DNA from: an uncultured Collinsella sp.
GTDB lineage: Bacteria; Actinomycetota; Coriobacteriia; Coriobacteriales; Coriobacteriaceae
DNA: 64,000 bases
Direction of reading: 5' to 3'
NCBI GenBank assembly: GCA_958450865.1
Contig: CAUDNY010000008.1
Span: 1 to 64,000, forward strand
Shown here one piece after another: positions 51,575 through 60,093 of the stretch. Each line of letters starts with the position of its first letter. The stretch's first letter is position 1. Made by a program: the position numbers and the translations under genes. The notes under the pieces were generated by a model that was not told the DNA's origin, did no database searches, and worked only from the letters and a program-made list of their open reading frames with translations.

Positions 51575-51704
51575 CGTCTGTCCAGGCGGAGGCATATAAG
51601 GTTCATCGCGAGTTCCGCACGCAAAGAAGGCCACTTAATGTGGCCTTCGTCTTGCGCAGGACTGTCCGAGCAGGGAACCTTATATGCCTCCGCCCGGACA
51701 GACG
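51575..51704. repeat. Palindromic element E5: right boundary of the surface-protein island
   Basis: Arms at 51575-51604 and 51675-51704 pair over 30 bp with one mismatch (AGGCGGAGGCATATAAGGTT within the left arm). The core 51602-51665 is identical to the reverse complement of 46421-46484. It abuts the 3' end of the LTA-synthase-like gene. Confidence 0.93.
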
Positions 51705-51731
51705 TTTCAGTTATGAACTCGCAGCTAGCCG

Positions 51732-54032
51732 CTATTTGATCTTGGTCGTACCCGGCGCCAGGTTGGGGTCGGTCTCGTTGGCCTCGGTCTGGAAGTGCTC
51801 GGTGTACACGTTCTTGCCGTCGCGGAACATCTCGTAGTACTGCATCTTGGCGTAATCCTCGCGCGCCTTGGTGGCGGCTGCGGCAGCGGCGTCGTCACCG
51901 GTGACGTTGGAGGAAAGCGCCCAACGCAGGCTGGCGTCCTCGTAGCCGACGGAGTTGATGGCGGGCAGCGACTCGCGCAGCGTCATATGCGCCTTCTGGT
52001 AGTCGGTCAGCGGTGCGCCGATCAGCTGCATCAGCTGGGTGGACAGGTAGTTGGTAGACAAGTCATCGACCTCGCTCGTCTGGTCGCAGCCGGCAACGTC
52101 GTAGTTGGCCCAGATGATGTAGTCGGTCTGCCACAGACGCTCCTGGTGGGTGGCGTCGTCCTCGCCGGTAAACCACTTGTCGTTGAACTTGGACGGGAAG
52201 AACGGCTGATGGTCGCCCCAGAACACCACGACCACCTTGCGGTCGAGCTTGCTCAAGGCGTTGAGGAAGTAGCGCAGCGCCTGGTCGGACTGCTCGATGC
52301 ACGAGACATACTCATCGACATCGGAGAGCGTGCCGTCCTCGACGGTCTTAGCGTCCAGGTCGGTCGTGTCGATGTTCAGGTGCATCTGCTTGTCGACCGG
52401 CAGCAGACCCGTATCGTAGCCCGAGTGGTTCTGCATGGTCACGTCGAAGATAAACTGCGGATCGGCGTTCTGGTTGAGCAGATCGAGGATCTTGTCGTAG
52501 GTAGCCTGGTCGGTCACCATGCCGCGCAGGGTATCGGCGCCCTGGAAATCGTTGATGGACAGGAACTGGTCAAAGCCAAAGTCCTTGTAGACGTTCTCGC
52601 GGTTCCAGTTGGTGGCGTGGTTGGGGTGCATGGCCGTGGTGGAATAGCCGAGCGATTTGAACTGCTCTGCCAGGTTCCCGGTCGTCTCCATGTTGTAGAT
52701 GGTGTAGGGGTACACGCCCGAGCCCAGGTTGGCCATGGAGTTGCCGGTCATAAACTCAAACTCGGTATTGGCAGTACCGCCGCCGTAGGCGCTCACATAG
52801 AGCTTGCCACGGCTGAGGCAGTTGGACAGGCTCTTAAAGTACTGCGGGCCCTCGTAGCCGGCGCGCATGTTCTGGTAGATTGACAGATCCGAGAAGGTCT
52901 CGTTCATGATGGCGATGACCGTGGGCTTCTCGCTGTCGAACTGCTCCTGGGCGGCGGCGCGCTCGTCGCTCTTGGCCGCGTCGGACTTGTCGTAGGCCTT
53001 GGCGTACTTTTTGAGCGTGGCCTTGGCATCGTCGACGGAGTAGTCGGCGGGTTTGGGCGGCTTGATGGACTGTGCCGCACTAATAAAGGCGGGCAGGTAG
53101 CCCTCGCGCCAGTAGCTCTCGAGCGGACGCCAGGTGTAGACGGTGATGCCGAGGGTGTTGTAGTAGTCGATGAGCGTGACATGCGCGGTCACGCCGCCCA
53201 GGCACAGCACCGCCACGAGCAGGTTGGTGAGCAGCATGCGCTTGGCGTTGGCGGCGCCCTTCTGACGGTGCGGTGCCACCAGGCCGGCGTACTCGCACAG
53301 CAGCATGGCGATGGCGGTAAAGCCCATGGATAGCACGCAGAACAGCGAGATCGAGAAGGTGTAGCCGGTGCCGGCGACTGCGGCGGCGGTGGAGATGGCC
53401 GAAAGGTCGCCCGGCTGGATGGGCATGGATTTAAACGTGATGACAAAGAACTCGGCAATGCCTAGGACAAAGAGGGCAAAGGCCAGGACCGCGGGAGCTG
53501 CGCCGTGGCGCTGGAATAGGAAGAACAAGCCGACCATGAGCACGGTGATAATGGCCCATTCGAGCAGGATGCACAGGGGGTAGACCCAGGTAAAGTCGTG
53601 GTTGGACGAGACCTCCATGCCCAGCAGCGCAAAGACGCCGGCGAGCAGCAGGCACAGGACGGCGGCGACGAGCGGTTTGCCCACAAAGGCTCCGCGCAGG
53701 CGGGCGAGCTTGCCGGTGGGGACGGGGGCATCGGACCCGGCGAACGCAAAGACGCGCGGGGCGATGCGGTCGCGGGCGATGCTGGCCCAGGCGCATCCGG
53801 TAAGGATGGCATTGGTCAGGATGAGCATCACAAAGGCGAGCGGCTCGTTTTGGGCGACGAGGCCCACGGCGCCCCAAATGGTCAAAAAGACCTGGAACAG
53901 GCCGAAGGCGACGCTCCAGGCGATGGCGCCCTTGGCAACGGTGCCCGACTGTGCGCGAATGGCCTTGGCCTCGCGCAAGACAAGGTAGACGGTCGCCGCA
54001 AGACCGACGAGCGAGATGGCGGCAGCGAACAT
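51732..54032 (-). CDS. LTA synthase / alkaline-phosphatase superfamily membrane enzyme
   Basis: The 766-residue protein has several transmembrane segments in its first 320 residues and then an extracytoplasmic sulfatase-fold domain like LtaS. Active-site features are IAIMNETFSDLS (nucleophile Thr or Ser region), GGGTANTEFEFMTG, HPNHATNWNRENVYKDFGF and FWGDHQPFF (metal ligands). It would transfer glycerol-phosphate or another phospho-group to a wall or lipid polymer. Start 54032 has GTGAGGAG upstream; GTG 54047 is an alternative. Longer N-terminal membrane part than classical LtaS. Confidence 0.87.
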   Translation of the reverse strand: MFAAAISLVGLAATVYLVLREAKAIRAQSGTVAKGAIAWSVAFGLFQVFLTIWGAVGLVAQNEPLAFVMLILTNAILTGCAWASIARDRIAPRVFAFAGSDAPVPTGKLARLRGAFVGKPLVAAVLCLLLAGVFALLGMEVSSNHDFTWVYPLCILLEWAIITVLMVGLFFLFQRHGAAPAVLAFALFVLGIAEFFVITFKSMPIQPGDLSAISTAAAVAGTGYTFSISLFCVLSMGFTAIAMLLCEYAGLVAPHRQKGAANAKRMLLTNLLVAVLCLGGVTAHVTLIDYYNTLGITVYTWRPLESYWREGYLPAFISAAQSIKPPKPADYSVDDAKATLKKYAKAYDKSDAAKSDERAAAQEQFDSEKPTVIAIMNETFSDLSIYQNMRAGYEGPQYFKSLSNCLSRGKLYVSAYGGGTANTEFEFMTGNSMANLGSGVYPYTIYNMETTGNLAEQFKSLGYSTTAMHPNHATNWNRENVYKDFGFDQFLSINDFQGADTLRGMVTDQATYDKILDLLNQNADPQFIFDVTMQNHSGYDTGLLPVDKQMHLNIDTTDLDAKTVEDGTLSDVDEYVSCIEQSDQALRYFLNALSKLDRKVVVVFWGDHQPFFPSKFNDKWFTGEDDATHQERLWQTDYIIWANYDVAGCDQTSEVDDLSTNYLSTQLMQLIGAPLTDYQKAHMTLRESLPAINSVGYEDASLRWALSSNVTGDDAAAAAATKAREDYAKMQYYEMFRDGKNVYTEHFQTEANETDPNLAPGTTKIK

Positions 54033-54246
54033 GCTGAGACTCCTCACAAACTTAAAACCTACGAAAGCGGGGATTTACCCGATTGTTACCAAGATATGCG
54101 CTGCAATTGGTGGCTGCGCACAACAACCAGCCATATTAACGCGCACGTGTGGCGGTGTGGCGCAATGTAGTGGCGACCTGCGCGATAATGGACGGGAATT
54201 ACACGGAAACGTAAAGGCTTCTTAAAGAAATGACGAGGGTAGGTCG

Positions 54247-55116
54247 ATGAGCGAGCAGGTTTGCAAGGCGGACATGGGCGGCGACGGTGCGGCGGTCGAT
54301 ATGTTCGGCTATCCGGTCGAGACTACGGGCAACGTGGTGCTGGACATTTTGGAGCACCGTTCGTCTACGCGCGCCTTCGCGCGTGATGACGATGAACGTC
54401 CCGTGGCGGTGACCGACGAGCAGCGGGCGGCGATCTTGCATGCGGCGAGTCGCGCGCCGTCGGCGGGCGCCATGATGATGTATTCCATCGTGAGCGTTCG
54501 CGAGCAGGCTACGCTGGACCGTCTGGCCGACCTGTGCGATCACCAGCCCATGATCGCCAAGGCGCCCTGGGCACTTATATTTGTGGTCGATTATGCCAAG
54601 TGGATCGATCTGTTTGAGCACGTGGGCTGCTTTGAGCCCGAGTTTGTCGAGCGCACGGGCAAGGCGCCCCGCCGCGCGCCGGGTTTGGGCGACTTTGCCA
54701 TCGCGGCCCAGGACGCCGTAATCGCCGCGCAAAACGCCGTGGTTGCCGCCGAGGCCCTGGGGCTGGGGAGCTGCTACATCGGCGATATCGTCGAGAATGC
54801 CGAGGAAGTCGCCGAGCTGCTCGATCTGCCGCCCTATACCATGCCGCTGTCGATGCTTATCATCGGCACGCCCCGTAAGGAGCGCCCGGCAATCGCGCAC
54901 CCCGTGGTGAACCTGGTGCACGAGGAGCGCTACTGCCGTGCGGATGCCGCGACCATGGACGCGCAGGTGGCCGAGATGGACGCGATGTTCCGTCCGCATG
55001 CCCGCGAGGTAGGCGAGCGCGTGGTGGATATCTACACCCGCAAGCACACGAGCCCCTTTATGGCCGAGATGAGCCGTTCCATGGAGTGGTGGTTCAAAAA
55101 CTGGCTCGGCAAGTAA
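54247..55116 (+). CDS. Nitroreductase-family FMN oxidoreductase
   Basis: This 289-residue protein has HRSSTRAFARDD (phosphate-binding Arg cluster, about residues 38-48), ASRAPSAGAMMMYSIVSV, and AALGLGSCYIGDI-like AEALGLGSCYIGDIVEN, all FMN nitroreductase marks. The C-terminal 90 residues exceed the core family and end in an aromatic helix (MEWWFKNWLGK). It would reduce nitro compounds, quinones or flavin with NAD(P)H. AGGGTAGG precedes the ATG. The GATAAT at 54184-54189 may be its -10. Confidence 0.88.
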   Translation: MSEQVCKADMGGDGAAVDMFGYPVETTGNVVLDILEHRSSTRAFARDDDERPVAVTDEQRAAILHAASRAPSAGAMMMYSIVSVREQATLDRLADLCDHQPMIAKAPWALIFVVDYAKWIDLFEHVGCFEPEFVERTGKAPRRAPGLGDFAIAAQDAVIAAQNAVVAAEALGLGSCYIGDIVENAEEVAELLDLPPYTMPLSMLIIGTPRKERPAIAHPVVNLVHEERYCRADAATMDAQVAEMDAMFRPHAREVGERVVDIYTRKHTSPFMAEMSRSMEWWFKNWLGK

Positions 55117-55126
55117 CGAATGCGGT

Positions 55127-55159
55127 GATGTGACAAAGGGACAGTCCCTTTGTCACATT
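55127..55159. repeat. GTGACAAAGGGAC palindromic repeat, terminator-like
   Basis: GATGTGACAAAGGGAC and GTCCCTTTGTCACATT form an almost continuous perfect palindrome right after the nitroreductase gene. A degenerate copy is at 31633-31665. It can stop transcription or be a dispersed repeat, or both. Confidence 0.8.
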
Positions 55160-55241
55160 CCATATCGCCGAGGTGGCCTAAAGGCCGTATAAATGTTTAT
55201 TTAGCTGGGAAAACAGTGCATTAAAACATGGGCCGATTGCC

Positions 55242-55247
55242 TATAAT
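55242..55247 (+). promoter_or_regulatory. -10 element of kup
   Basis: A perfect TATAAT lies 35 bp before the kup start codon; the -35 is weak (TGCATT at 55217-55222, 19 bp spacer). No c-di-AMP riboswitch is recognised in the short leader. Confidence 0.5.
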
Positions 55248-55282
55248 CCCTTCGAACATTAAAGTTGGGAGGAAACCGGCTT

Positions 55283-57310
55283 ATGGAACAAAAGGCCAAG
55301 GAGGCAGCCTCGCACGCTGCGATTCCTGTGAGCATCTCGGCGATGCTCGTCACGCTGGGCGTGGTGTACGGCGATATCGGCACCAGCCCCATGTATGTAA
55401 CCAAGGCGCTCGTTGCCGGCAACGGCGGCATCGGAAGCGTCACGGAGGAGTTCGTGCTTGGCGCGCTCTCCCTTGTCGTGTGGACGGTCACGCTGCTGAC
55501 CACCATCAAGTATGTGCTCATCTCGCTGCGCGCCGATAACCATGGCGAGGGCGGCATCTTTGCCCTGTACAGCCTGGTCAAGCGTTGCGGCAAGTGGCTT
55601 ATCATCCCCGCCATGCTGGGTGGCGCCGCGTTGCTCGCCGACGGCATCCTGACGCCGGCCGTTACCGTTACCACGGCCATCGAGGGCCTGCGCACCATCC
55701 CGGCGGTCCATGCCGTGCTGGGCGATGACCAGGGCCGCGTCGTCGCCATTACGCTCGCCATCATCATCGTGCTCTTCTTGGTACAGCGCATCGGTACGGC
55801 CAAGATCGGTCACGCCTTTGGCCCCATCATGACGCTGTGGTTCCTGTTCCTGGGCGGCACGGGCCTGTTCTTTGTCTTCCAGCACCCCGCCGTGCTGCTG
55901 TGCCTCAACCCGGTGCGCGGCATCGCCTTTTTGCTGAGCCCCAACAACCATGCGGGCATCATGATTCTGGGCAGCTGCTTCCTCGCCACCACCGGTGCCG
56001 AGGCGCTCTACTCCGACATGGGCCACGTCGGCCGCGGCAACATCTACGCTACCTGGCCGTTCGTTAAGTGCTGCCTGCTGCTTTCCTATATGGGCCAGGG
56101 CGCTTGGCTTATGAACAACGCTGCCAACCCCGAGCTCATGGGCATTGCCGATCTCAACCCGTTCTACCAGATGCTCGCCCCGGGCCTGCGCCCGTTTGCC
56201 GTAGGCCTTTCCACCGTCGCGGCCATCATCGCCTCGCAGGCGCTCATCACCGGCGCATTCTCGCTGGTGTCCGAGGCCAGCCGTCTGGATCTCATGCCGC
56301 ACATGCAGGTCTTCTACCCTGCCGAGACCAAGGGCCAGCTCTACATCCCCATGGTCAACAACGTCATGCTTGTCGGCTGCGTCATCGTGGTGCTGCTGTT
56401 CCAGAACTCGGCGCATATGGAAGCCGCCTACGGCCTTGCCATTACGCTGACTATGATGTGCACCACGCTGCTGCTCTTCTTCTACCTGCACGAGGAGCGC
56501 AAGCTCAAGGTTGCTCCGTGGATCTTCGCGGCTTTCTTCCTTTTGCTCGAAGGCTTCTTCTTCGTGAGCTCACTCACCAAGTTCTTCCACGGCGGCTACT
56601 TCACCATCCTCATGGCCGCGCTCATCATGGGCATCATGGTGTGCTGGTACAACGGTACGGCTGTTGAGCAGCGCCAGTTTACGCTGCTGCCGCTGCGCAG
56701 CTACCTGCCGCAGCTCAAGCGCCTGCGCGATGACGATCGCTACGAGCGCCTGAGCGACAACATCGTGTACCTGACCAAGGACACCCATACCGATTACATC
56801 GACCGTGATATCGTCTACTCGATCTTGGACAAGCATCCCAAGCGCGCTCGCGCCTGGTGGTTCGTGAATGTCGAGACCATGGACGAACCGCATACCTTTG
56901 CCTATTCGGTCGAGACGTTCGGCACCGACTACGTGTTCCGCGTGCATCTGTACCTGGGCTACAAGATTAACCAGCGCGTCAATGCCTACCTGCGTCAGGT
57001 CGTTCAGGACCTGGCTGCCACCGGCGAGCTGCCGGCGCAGACGCATGACTACTCGGTCTACAAGGATCCGGGCAACATCGGTACGTTCAAGTTCGTCCTG
57101 ATCCGTAAGCTTCTGGCGCCCGAAAGCGATGTGGAGCCGAGCGAGCGTACGGCCATCACGCTCAAGTACATCATTCGTCGCGCCGCCGGCACGCCTGCAC
57201 GCTGGTACGGCCTGGAGAACTCCAACGTGAGCTTTGAGTACGTGCCGCTGTTCACCAAGTTCAAGGCCGTGAACAAGATGCAACGCCTGGCTCCCAACGA
57301 GCGCCCGTAG
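55283..57310 (+). CDS. kup: Potassium uptake protein, KUP/HAK/KT family
   Basis: The 675-residue transporter imports potassium, probably with protons. About twelve transmembrane helices lie in residues 15-460, including VTLGVVYGDIGTSPMYV near residue 25 and GGIFALYSLV, both KUP signatures. A large cytoplasmic C-terminal domain follows with HPKRARAWWFVNVET and DYVFRVHLYLGYKINQRVNAYLRQVV. The ATG at 55283 follows GGGAGGAA. Three downstream same-strand genes encode a small membrane protein and a KdpD/KdpE-like pair, so they may form one potassium locus. Confidence 0.95.
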   Translation: MEQKAKEAASHAAIPVSISAMLVTLGVVYGDIGTSPMYVTKALVAGNGGIGSVTEEFVLGALSLVVWTVTLLTTIKYVLISLRADNHGEGGIFALYSLVKRCGKWLIIPAMLGGAALLADGILTPAVTVTTAIEGLRTIPAVHAVLGDDQGRVVAITLAIIIVLFLVQRIGTAKIGHAFGPIMTLWFLFLGGTGLFFVFQHPAVLLCLNPVRGIAFLLSPNNHAGIMILGSCFLATTGAEALYSDMGHVGRGNIYATWPFVKCCLLLSYMGQGAWLMNNAANPELMGIADLNPFYQMLAPGLRPFAVGLSTVAAIIASQALITGAFSLVSEASRLDLMPHMQVFYPAETKGQLYIPMVNNVMLVGCVIVVLLFQNSAHMEAAYGLAITLTMMCTTLLLFFYLHEERKLKVAPWIFAAFFLLLEGFFFVSSLTKFFHGGYFTILMAALIMGIMVCWYNGTAVEQRQFTLLPLRSYLPQLKRLRDDDRYERLSDNIVYLTKDTHTDYIDRDIVYSILDKHPKRARAWWFVNVETMDEPHTFAYSVETFGTDYVFRVHLYLGYKINQRVNAYLRQVVQDLAATGELPAQTHDYSVYKDPGNIGTFKFVLIRKLLAPESDVEPSERTAITLKYIIRRAAGTPARWYGLENSNVSFEYVPLFTKFKAVNKMQRLAPNERP

Positions 57311-57371
57311 GCGCCGACAGGTTGCACGGAGTTGGTTTTCGATGGACAAAACTAAAGCCGGGGAGTTAAAC

Positions 57372-57542
57372 ATGGATGCAAGGACACTCGACGTCCTCGA
57401 GGCGGGTATCGACGCCGCCGAAGATCGGTTCTTTACGAATCGGGCCAACATGGACATGGTCGATTGCGTGATTTCGATCGTGGCATTGGTATTTGGAGCG
57501 GTGTGCGTGTGCGCCCTGCTCGCGCACGTGCTGTTTGTCTAA
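57372..57542 (+). CDS. Small single-pass membrane protein
   Basis: The 56-residue protein has a short acidic N-terminal helix (MDARTLDVLEAGIDAAEDRFF) and one transmembrane segment (about residues 33-55, CVISIVALVFGAVCVCALLAHVLFV). GGGGAG lies seven bases before the ATG; an in-frame ATG at 57342 is less likely. It lies between kup and the KdpD-like kinase. It is not recognisably KdpF, though it could be a transporter- or kinase-associated small subunit; this is conjecture. Confidence 0.65.
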   Translation: MDARTLDVLEAGIDAAEDRFFTNRANMDMVDCVISIVALVFGAVCVCALLAHVLFV

Positions 57543-57573
57543 CGACCGCAGGCTGTAAAGGCTATACACTTGG

Positions 57574-57635
57574 AACCACCACAAGGGGAAACCACCACAA
57601 AGGTGCCTGTCCCCTTTGTGGTGGTTTTTGTTTTT
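57574..57635 (+). terminator. ACCACCACAAGGGG repeat, terminator-like, before the kinase gene
   Basis: AACCACCACAAGGGGA and TCCCCTTTGTGGTGGTT (57574-57627) form a near-perfect 16-bp stem followed by TTTGTTTTTG. It carries AAAGGTGCCTGTCCCC, the same family as 19844-19880. If it terminates, the kinase gene needs its own promoter downstream, or some readthrough. Confidence 0.75.
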
Positions 57636-57655
57636 GAGAGAGGGGCGGGGCGCTG

Positions 57656-59281
57656 ATGGACGTCCATGCGGACGGCGATATTGCCGAGAACTTTTGGTGG
57701 CGGCGCACGACGCTGACGCGTCGCAGCCCTCTGTATGACGCCTGCGTATCGGCGGGGCTGCTGGTCGCGGCGACGATTGTGGGCGCGCTGCTCGACCATC
57801 CGGGTCTCGCGCCGAGCATCATGATCGTCTATGTGTTCGCCGTGCAGCTGTGCGCGTTCTTTACCTGGAGCCGCCTGTATTGCTTGCTGAGTTCGGCTGC
57901 CGCCGTGGCGCTCTACAACTTCCTGTTTGTCGACCCGCGCCACTCGCTGTCGTTTATCGACCGCGTCTATCCCGGCATGTTCTTTATCATGTTTGCGGTC
58001 TCGCTCGTGTCGAGCTCGATTTCGCTTGCCCTGCGCCGTGCCTTAGCGCAGGCCGCCGCCAGCGACCGGCGCACGCAGATGGTGCTCGAGACCAACCGTA
58101 TGCTGCAGCGCTGCGCCGATCAGCAGCAGATTGTCCATGCTATGGCAACGCAGCTGGCGCGTCTTTCGGGCTGTCCTGTCGTGTGGTACAGCGCCGACGC
58201 CGAGGGCGATGACCTGCTGCCGCGTGCGACATACACGGCCGTGGGCGATGTCGCGCCGGTGCATGAACTGGCGCCGCAGATGCCGCCGCGGCTCTCGGCG
58301 TCCGCCTATGTGGGAACGCCGCTCGATGCCACCTACGGCGGCTCGGCGTTCTACGGCATCTACCTGACCGTGCGCTCGGGCGACACCATGGTGCGCGCGG
58401 GCGATCCCGCCTCGGTGGTGGGCGTGTTGGCTATCGTTGCCGAGCCCGACGTGCTGACGCACGAGGAGCGGACACTTGCCGATGCCATCGTGAGCGAAGG
58501 CGAGCTGGCACTCGATCGCGCCCGCGCCATGGAGGCCCGCGAGGAGGCGGCGGTGCTTGCCAAAAATGAGCAGCTGCGCGCCAATCTGCTGCGCTCCATC
58601 TCGCACGATCTGCGCACGCCGCTTACCAGTATTTCGGGTAATGCCGACGTGCTGCTCGATCAGGGTTCGACCGGCACCGCGGTGCTCGATGCCCAGACGC
58701 GCCGCGGCCTGCTGCTATCCATTCGCTCGGATGCGCTGTGGCTCAACGCCACCGTCGAGAACCTGCTTGCCATCACCAAGCTCGAGGGCGGCGGCATGCA
58801 TCTGTCGACCACGCTCGAGCTTATGGACGATATCGTCGAGGAGGCGCTGCGCCATGTAAATCCGGCCGTGCGCGAGCACGATCTTAAGGTGGTGGCGAGC
58901 GATGAGCCGGCGCTCGTCAATGTCGATGCGCGCCTGATGGTGCAGCTGGTGGTAAACCTGGTGAACAATGCCATTACCTACACGCCCGCAGGCTCGCATA
59001 TCGTGATCTCGATTGACGCCGGCGATGGACGCGTGGCGTGCTCGGTGGCCGATGACGGCCCGGGCATTGCTCCCGAGGACCGCGAGCGTATCTTTGAGTC
59101 GTTCTACACCGCCAACCATGGTTTGGCCGATAGCCGACGCAGTGTGGGCCTGGGGCTTTCGCTTTGCCGCTCCATTGCGCTGGCGCATGGCGGTAGCATA
59201 GAGGTTGCCGCGGCGGACCCGCACGGCTCGGTCTTTACGATCGAGCTTCCCGCCGCCGACGTTTCGTTTGATAAGGAGTAG
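57656..59281 (+). CDS. KdpD-like sensor histidine kinase lacking the N-terminal KdpD domain
   Basis: The 541-residue kinase has four membrane helices (about 25-130, the DUF4118-like module of KdpD), a GAF-like region (about 150-290), and a HisKA domain with the phosphorylated His in RSISHDLRTPLTS near residue 316. The ATPase domain has NLVNNAITYTP, DDGPGIAPEDRERIF and GLGLSLCRSI. The N-terminal KdpD/UspA domains of full KdpD (about 350 residues) are absent. Its regulator gene starts five bases after its stop. It lies downstream of kup and probably senses ionic or envelope signals. Confidence 0.88.
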   Translation: MDVHADGDIAENFWWRRTTLTRRSPLYDACVSAGLLVAATIVGALLDHPGLAPSIMIVYVFAVQLCAFFTWSRLYCLLSSAAAVALYNFLFVDPRHSLSFIDRVYPGMFFIMFAVSLVSSSISLALRRALAQAAASDRRTQMVLETNRMLQRCADQQQIVHAMATQLARLSGCPVVWYSADAEGDDLLPRATYTAVGDVAPVHELAPQMPPRLSASAYVGTPLDATYGGSAFYGIYLTVRSGDTMVRAGDPASVVGVLAIVAEPDVLTHEERTLADAIVSEGELALDRARAMEAREEAAVLAKNEQLRANLLRSISHDLRTPLTSISGNADVLLDQGSTGTAVLDAQTRRGLLLSIRSDALWLNATVENLLAITKLEGGGMHLSTTLELMDDIVEEALRHVNPAVREHDLKVVASDEPALVNVDARLMVQLVVNLVNNAITYTPAGSHIVISIDAGDGRVACSVADDGPGIAPEDRERIFESFYTANHGLADSRRSVGLGLSLCRSIALAHGGSIEVAAADPHGSVFTIELPAADVSFDKE

Positions 59282-59285
59282 CGCT

Positions 59286-59999
59286 GTGCCGAACTCTGCC
59301 GTGAAACCGCTCATCTTAGTCGTTGAGGACGATCCCGCCGTCCGCAACCTTATCGTCGCCGCGCTCGAGGCGCACGGCTTGCGCCATATGGCCGTGGAGA
59401 CCGCCCATGCTGCCATCGCCGCCGCCTCGTCGCAGGCGCCGAGCATTGTGCTGCTCGATCTGGGCCTGCCCGATATGGACGGCGTCAAGGTGGTGGAGTC
59501 GGTGCGCACGTGGTCGGGCATGCCGATCATCGTGGTCTCGGCGCGCAGCGAGGACGCGGACAAGATCCGCGCGCTCGATGCTGGTGCCGACGACTACCTG
59601 ACCAAGCCGTTTTCGGTCGAGGAACTGCTCGCGCGCATTCGCACGACGCTCAGGCGCCTTTCGTATGCGCAAACGGGCGGCGTTGCCTCCGAGGGCTCGT
59701 TCGATACCGGTGAGCTGCATATCGATTTTGATGCTGGCATCGCCATGATGGATGGCGAGGAACTGCACCTGACGCCGATCGAGTACAAGCTCCTGTGTCT
59801 GCTGGCGCACAACGCCGACAAGGTGTTGACGCACCAGTTTATCCTGCACGAGATTTGGGGCACGGCGACCAAGAGCGACCTGGCGAGCCTGCGCGTCTTT
59901 ATGGGCACGCTGCGCAAGAAAATCGAGTCCGACCCCGCGCATCCGCGCTATATCCAGACGCATGTGGGCATCGGCTACCGATTGGTCATCCAAGGCTAG
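59286..59999 (+). CDS. KdpE-like response regulator (OmpR/PhoB family)
   Basis: This 237-residue regulator has a receiver domain with phospho-acceptor D58 in VLLDLGLPDMDG, acidic DD near residue 15 and the Lys of LTKPF near 107, and a C-terminal winged helix (LTPIEYKLLCLLAHNADKVLTHQFILHEIWG). It starts at GTG 59286 after AAGGAGTAG, inside the end of the kinase gene. It would control genes such as kup, as KdpE does for kdpFABC; no kdpFABC is in the window. Confidence 0.92.
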   Translation: MPNSAVKPLILVVEDDPAVRNLIVAALEAHGLRHMAVETAHAAIAAASSQAPSIVLLDLGLPDMDGVKVVESVRTWSGMPIIVVSARSEDADKIRALDAGADDYLTKPFSVEELLARIRTTLRRLSYAQTGGVASEGSFDTGELHIDFDAGIAMMDGEELHLTPIEYKLLCLLAHNADKVLTHQFILHEIWGTATKSDLASLRVFMGTLRKKIESDPAHPRYIQTHVGIGYRLVIQG

Positions 60000-60023
60000 A
60001 TCGCCAACCACCATCCCAATATG

Positions 60024-60090
60024 AGTTGCGGTGAAATACGGTCTAAATTTGCCTAATTCCAGGCAAAACAGTCCGTATTCCACCGCAACT
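60024..60090. terminator. TTGCGGTGAAATACGG hairpin element, copy 2 (bidirectional)
   Basis: AGTTGCGGTGAAATACGG (60024-60041) and CCGTATTCCACCGCAACT (60073-60090) pair over 18 bp with one mismatch, between the convergent response-regulator and rlmKL genes. GCCT/AGGC pairs inside. Same family as 38519-38581. Confidence 0.8.
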
Positions 60091-60093
60091 TTG

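Noticed and set aside
55117..55282. c-di-AMP (ydaO) riboswitch before kup
   Set aside because: The leader after the -10 is only about 30 bp, and the spacer is mostly a short repeat palindrome.
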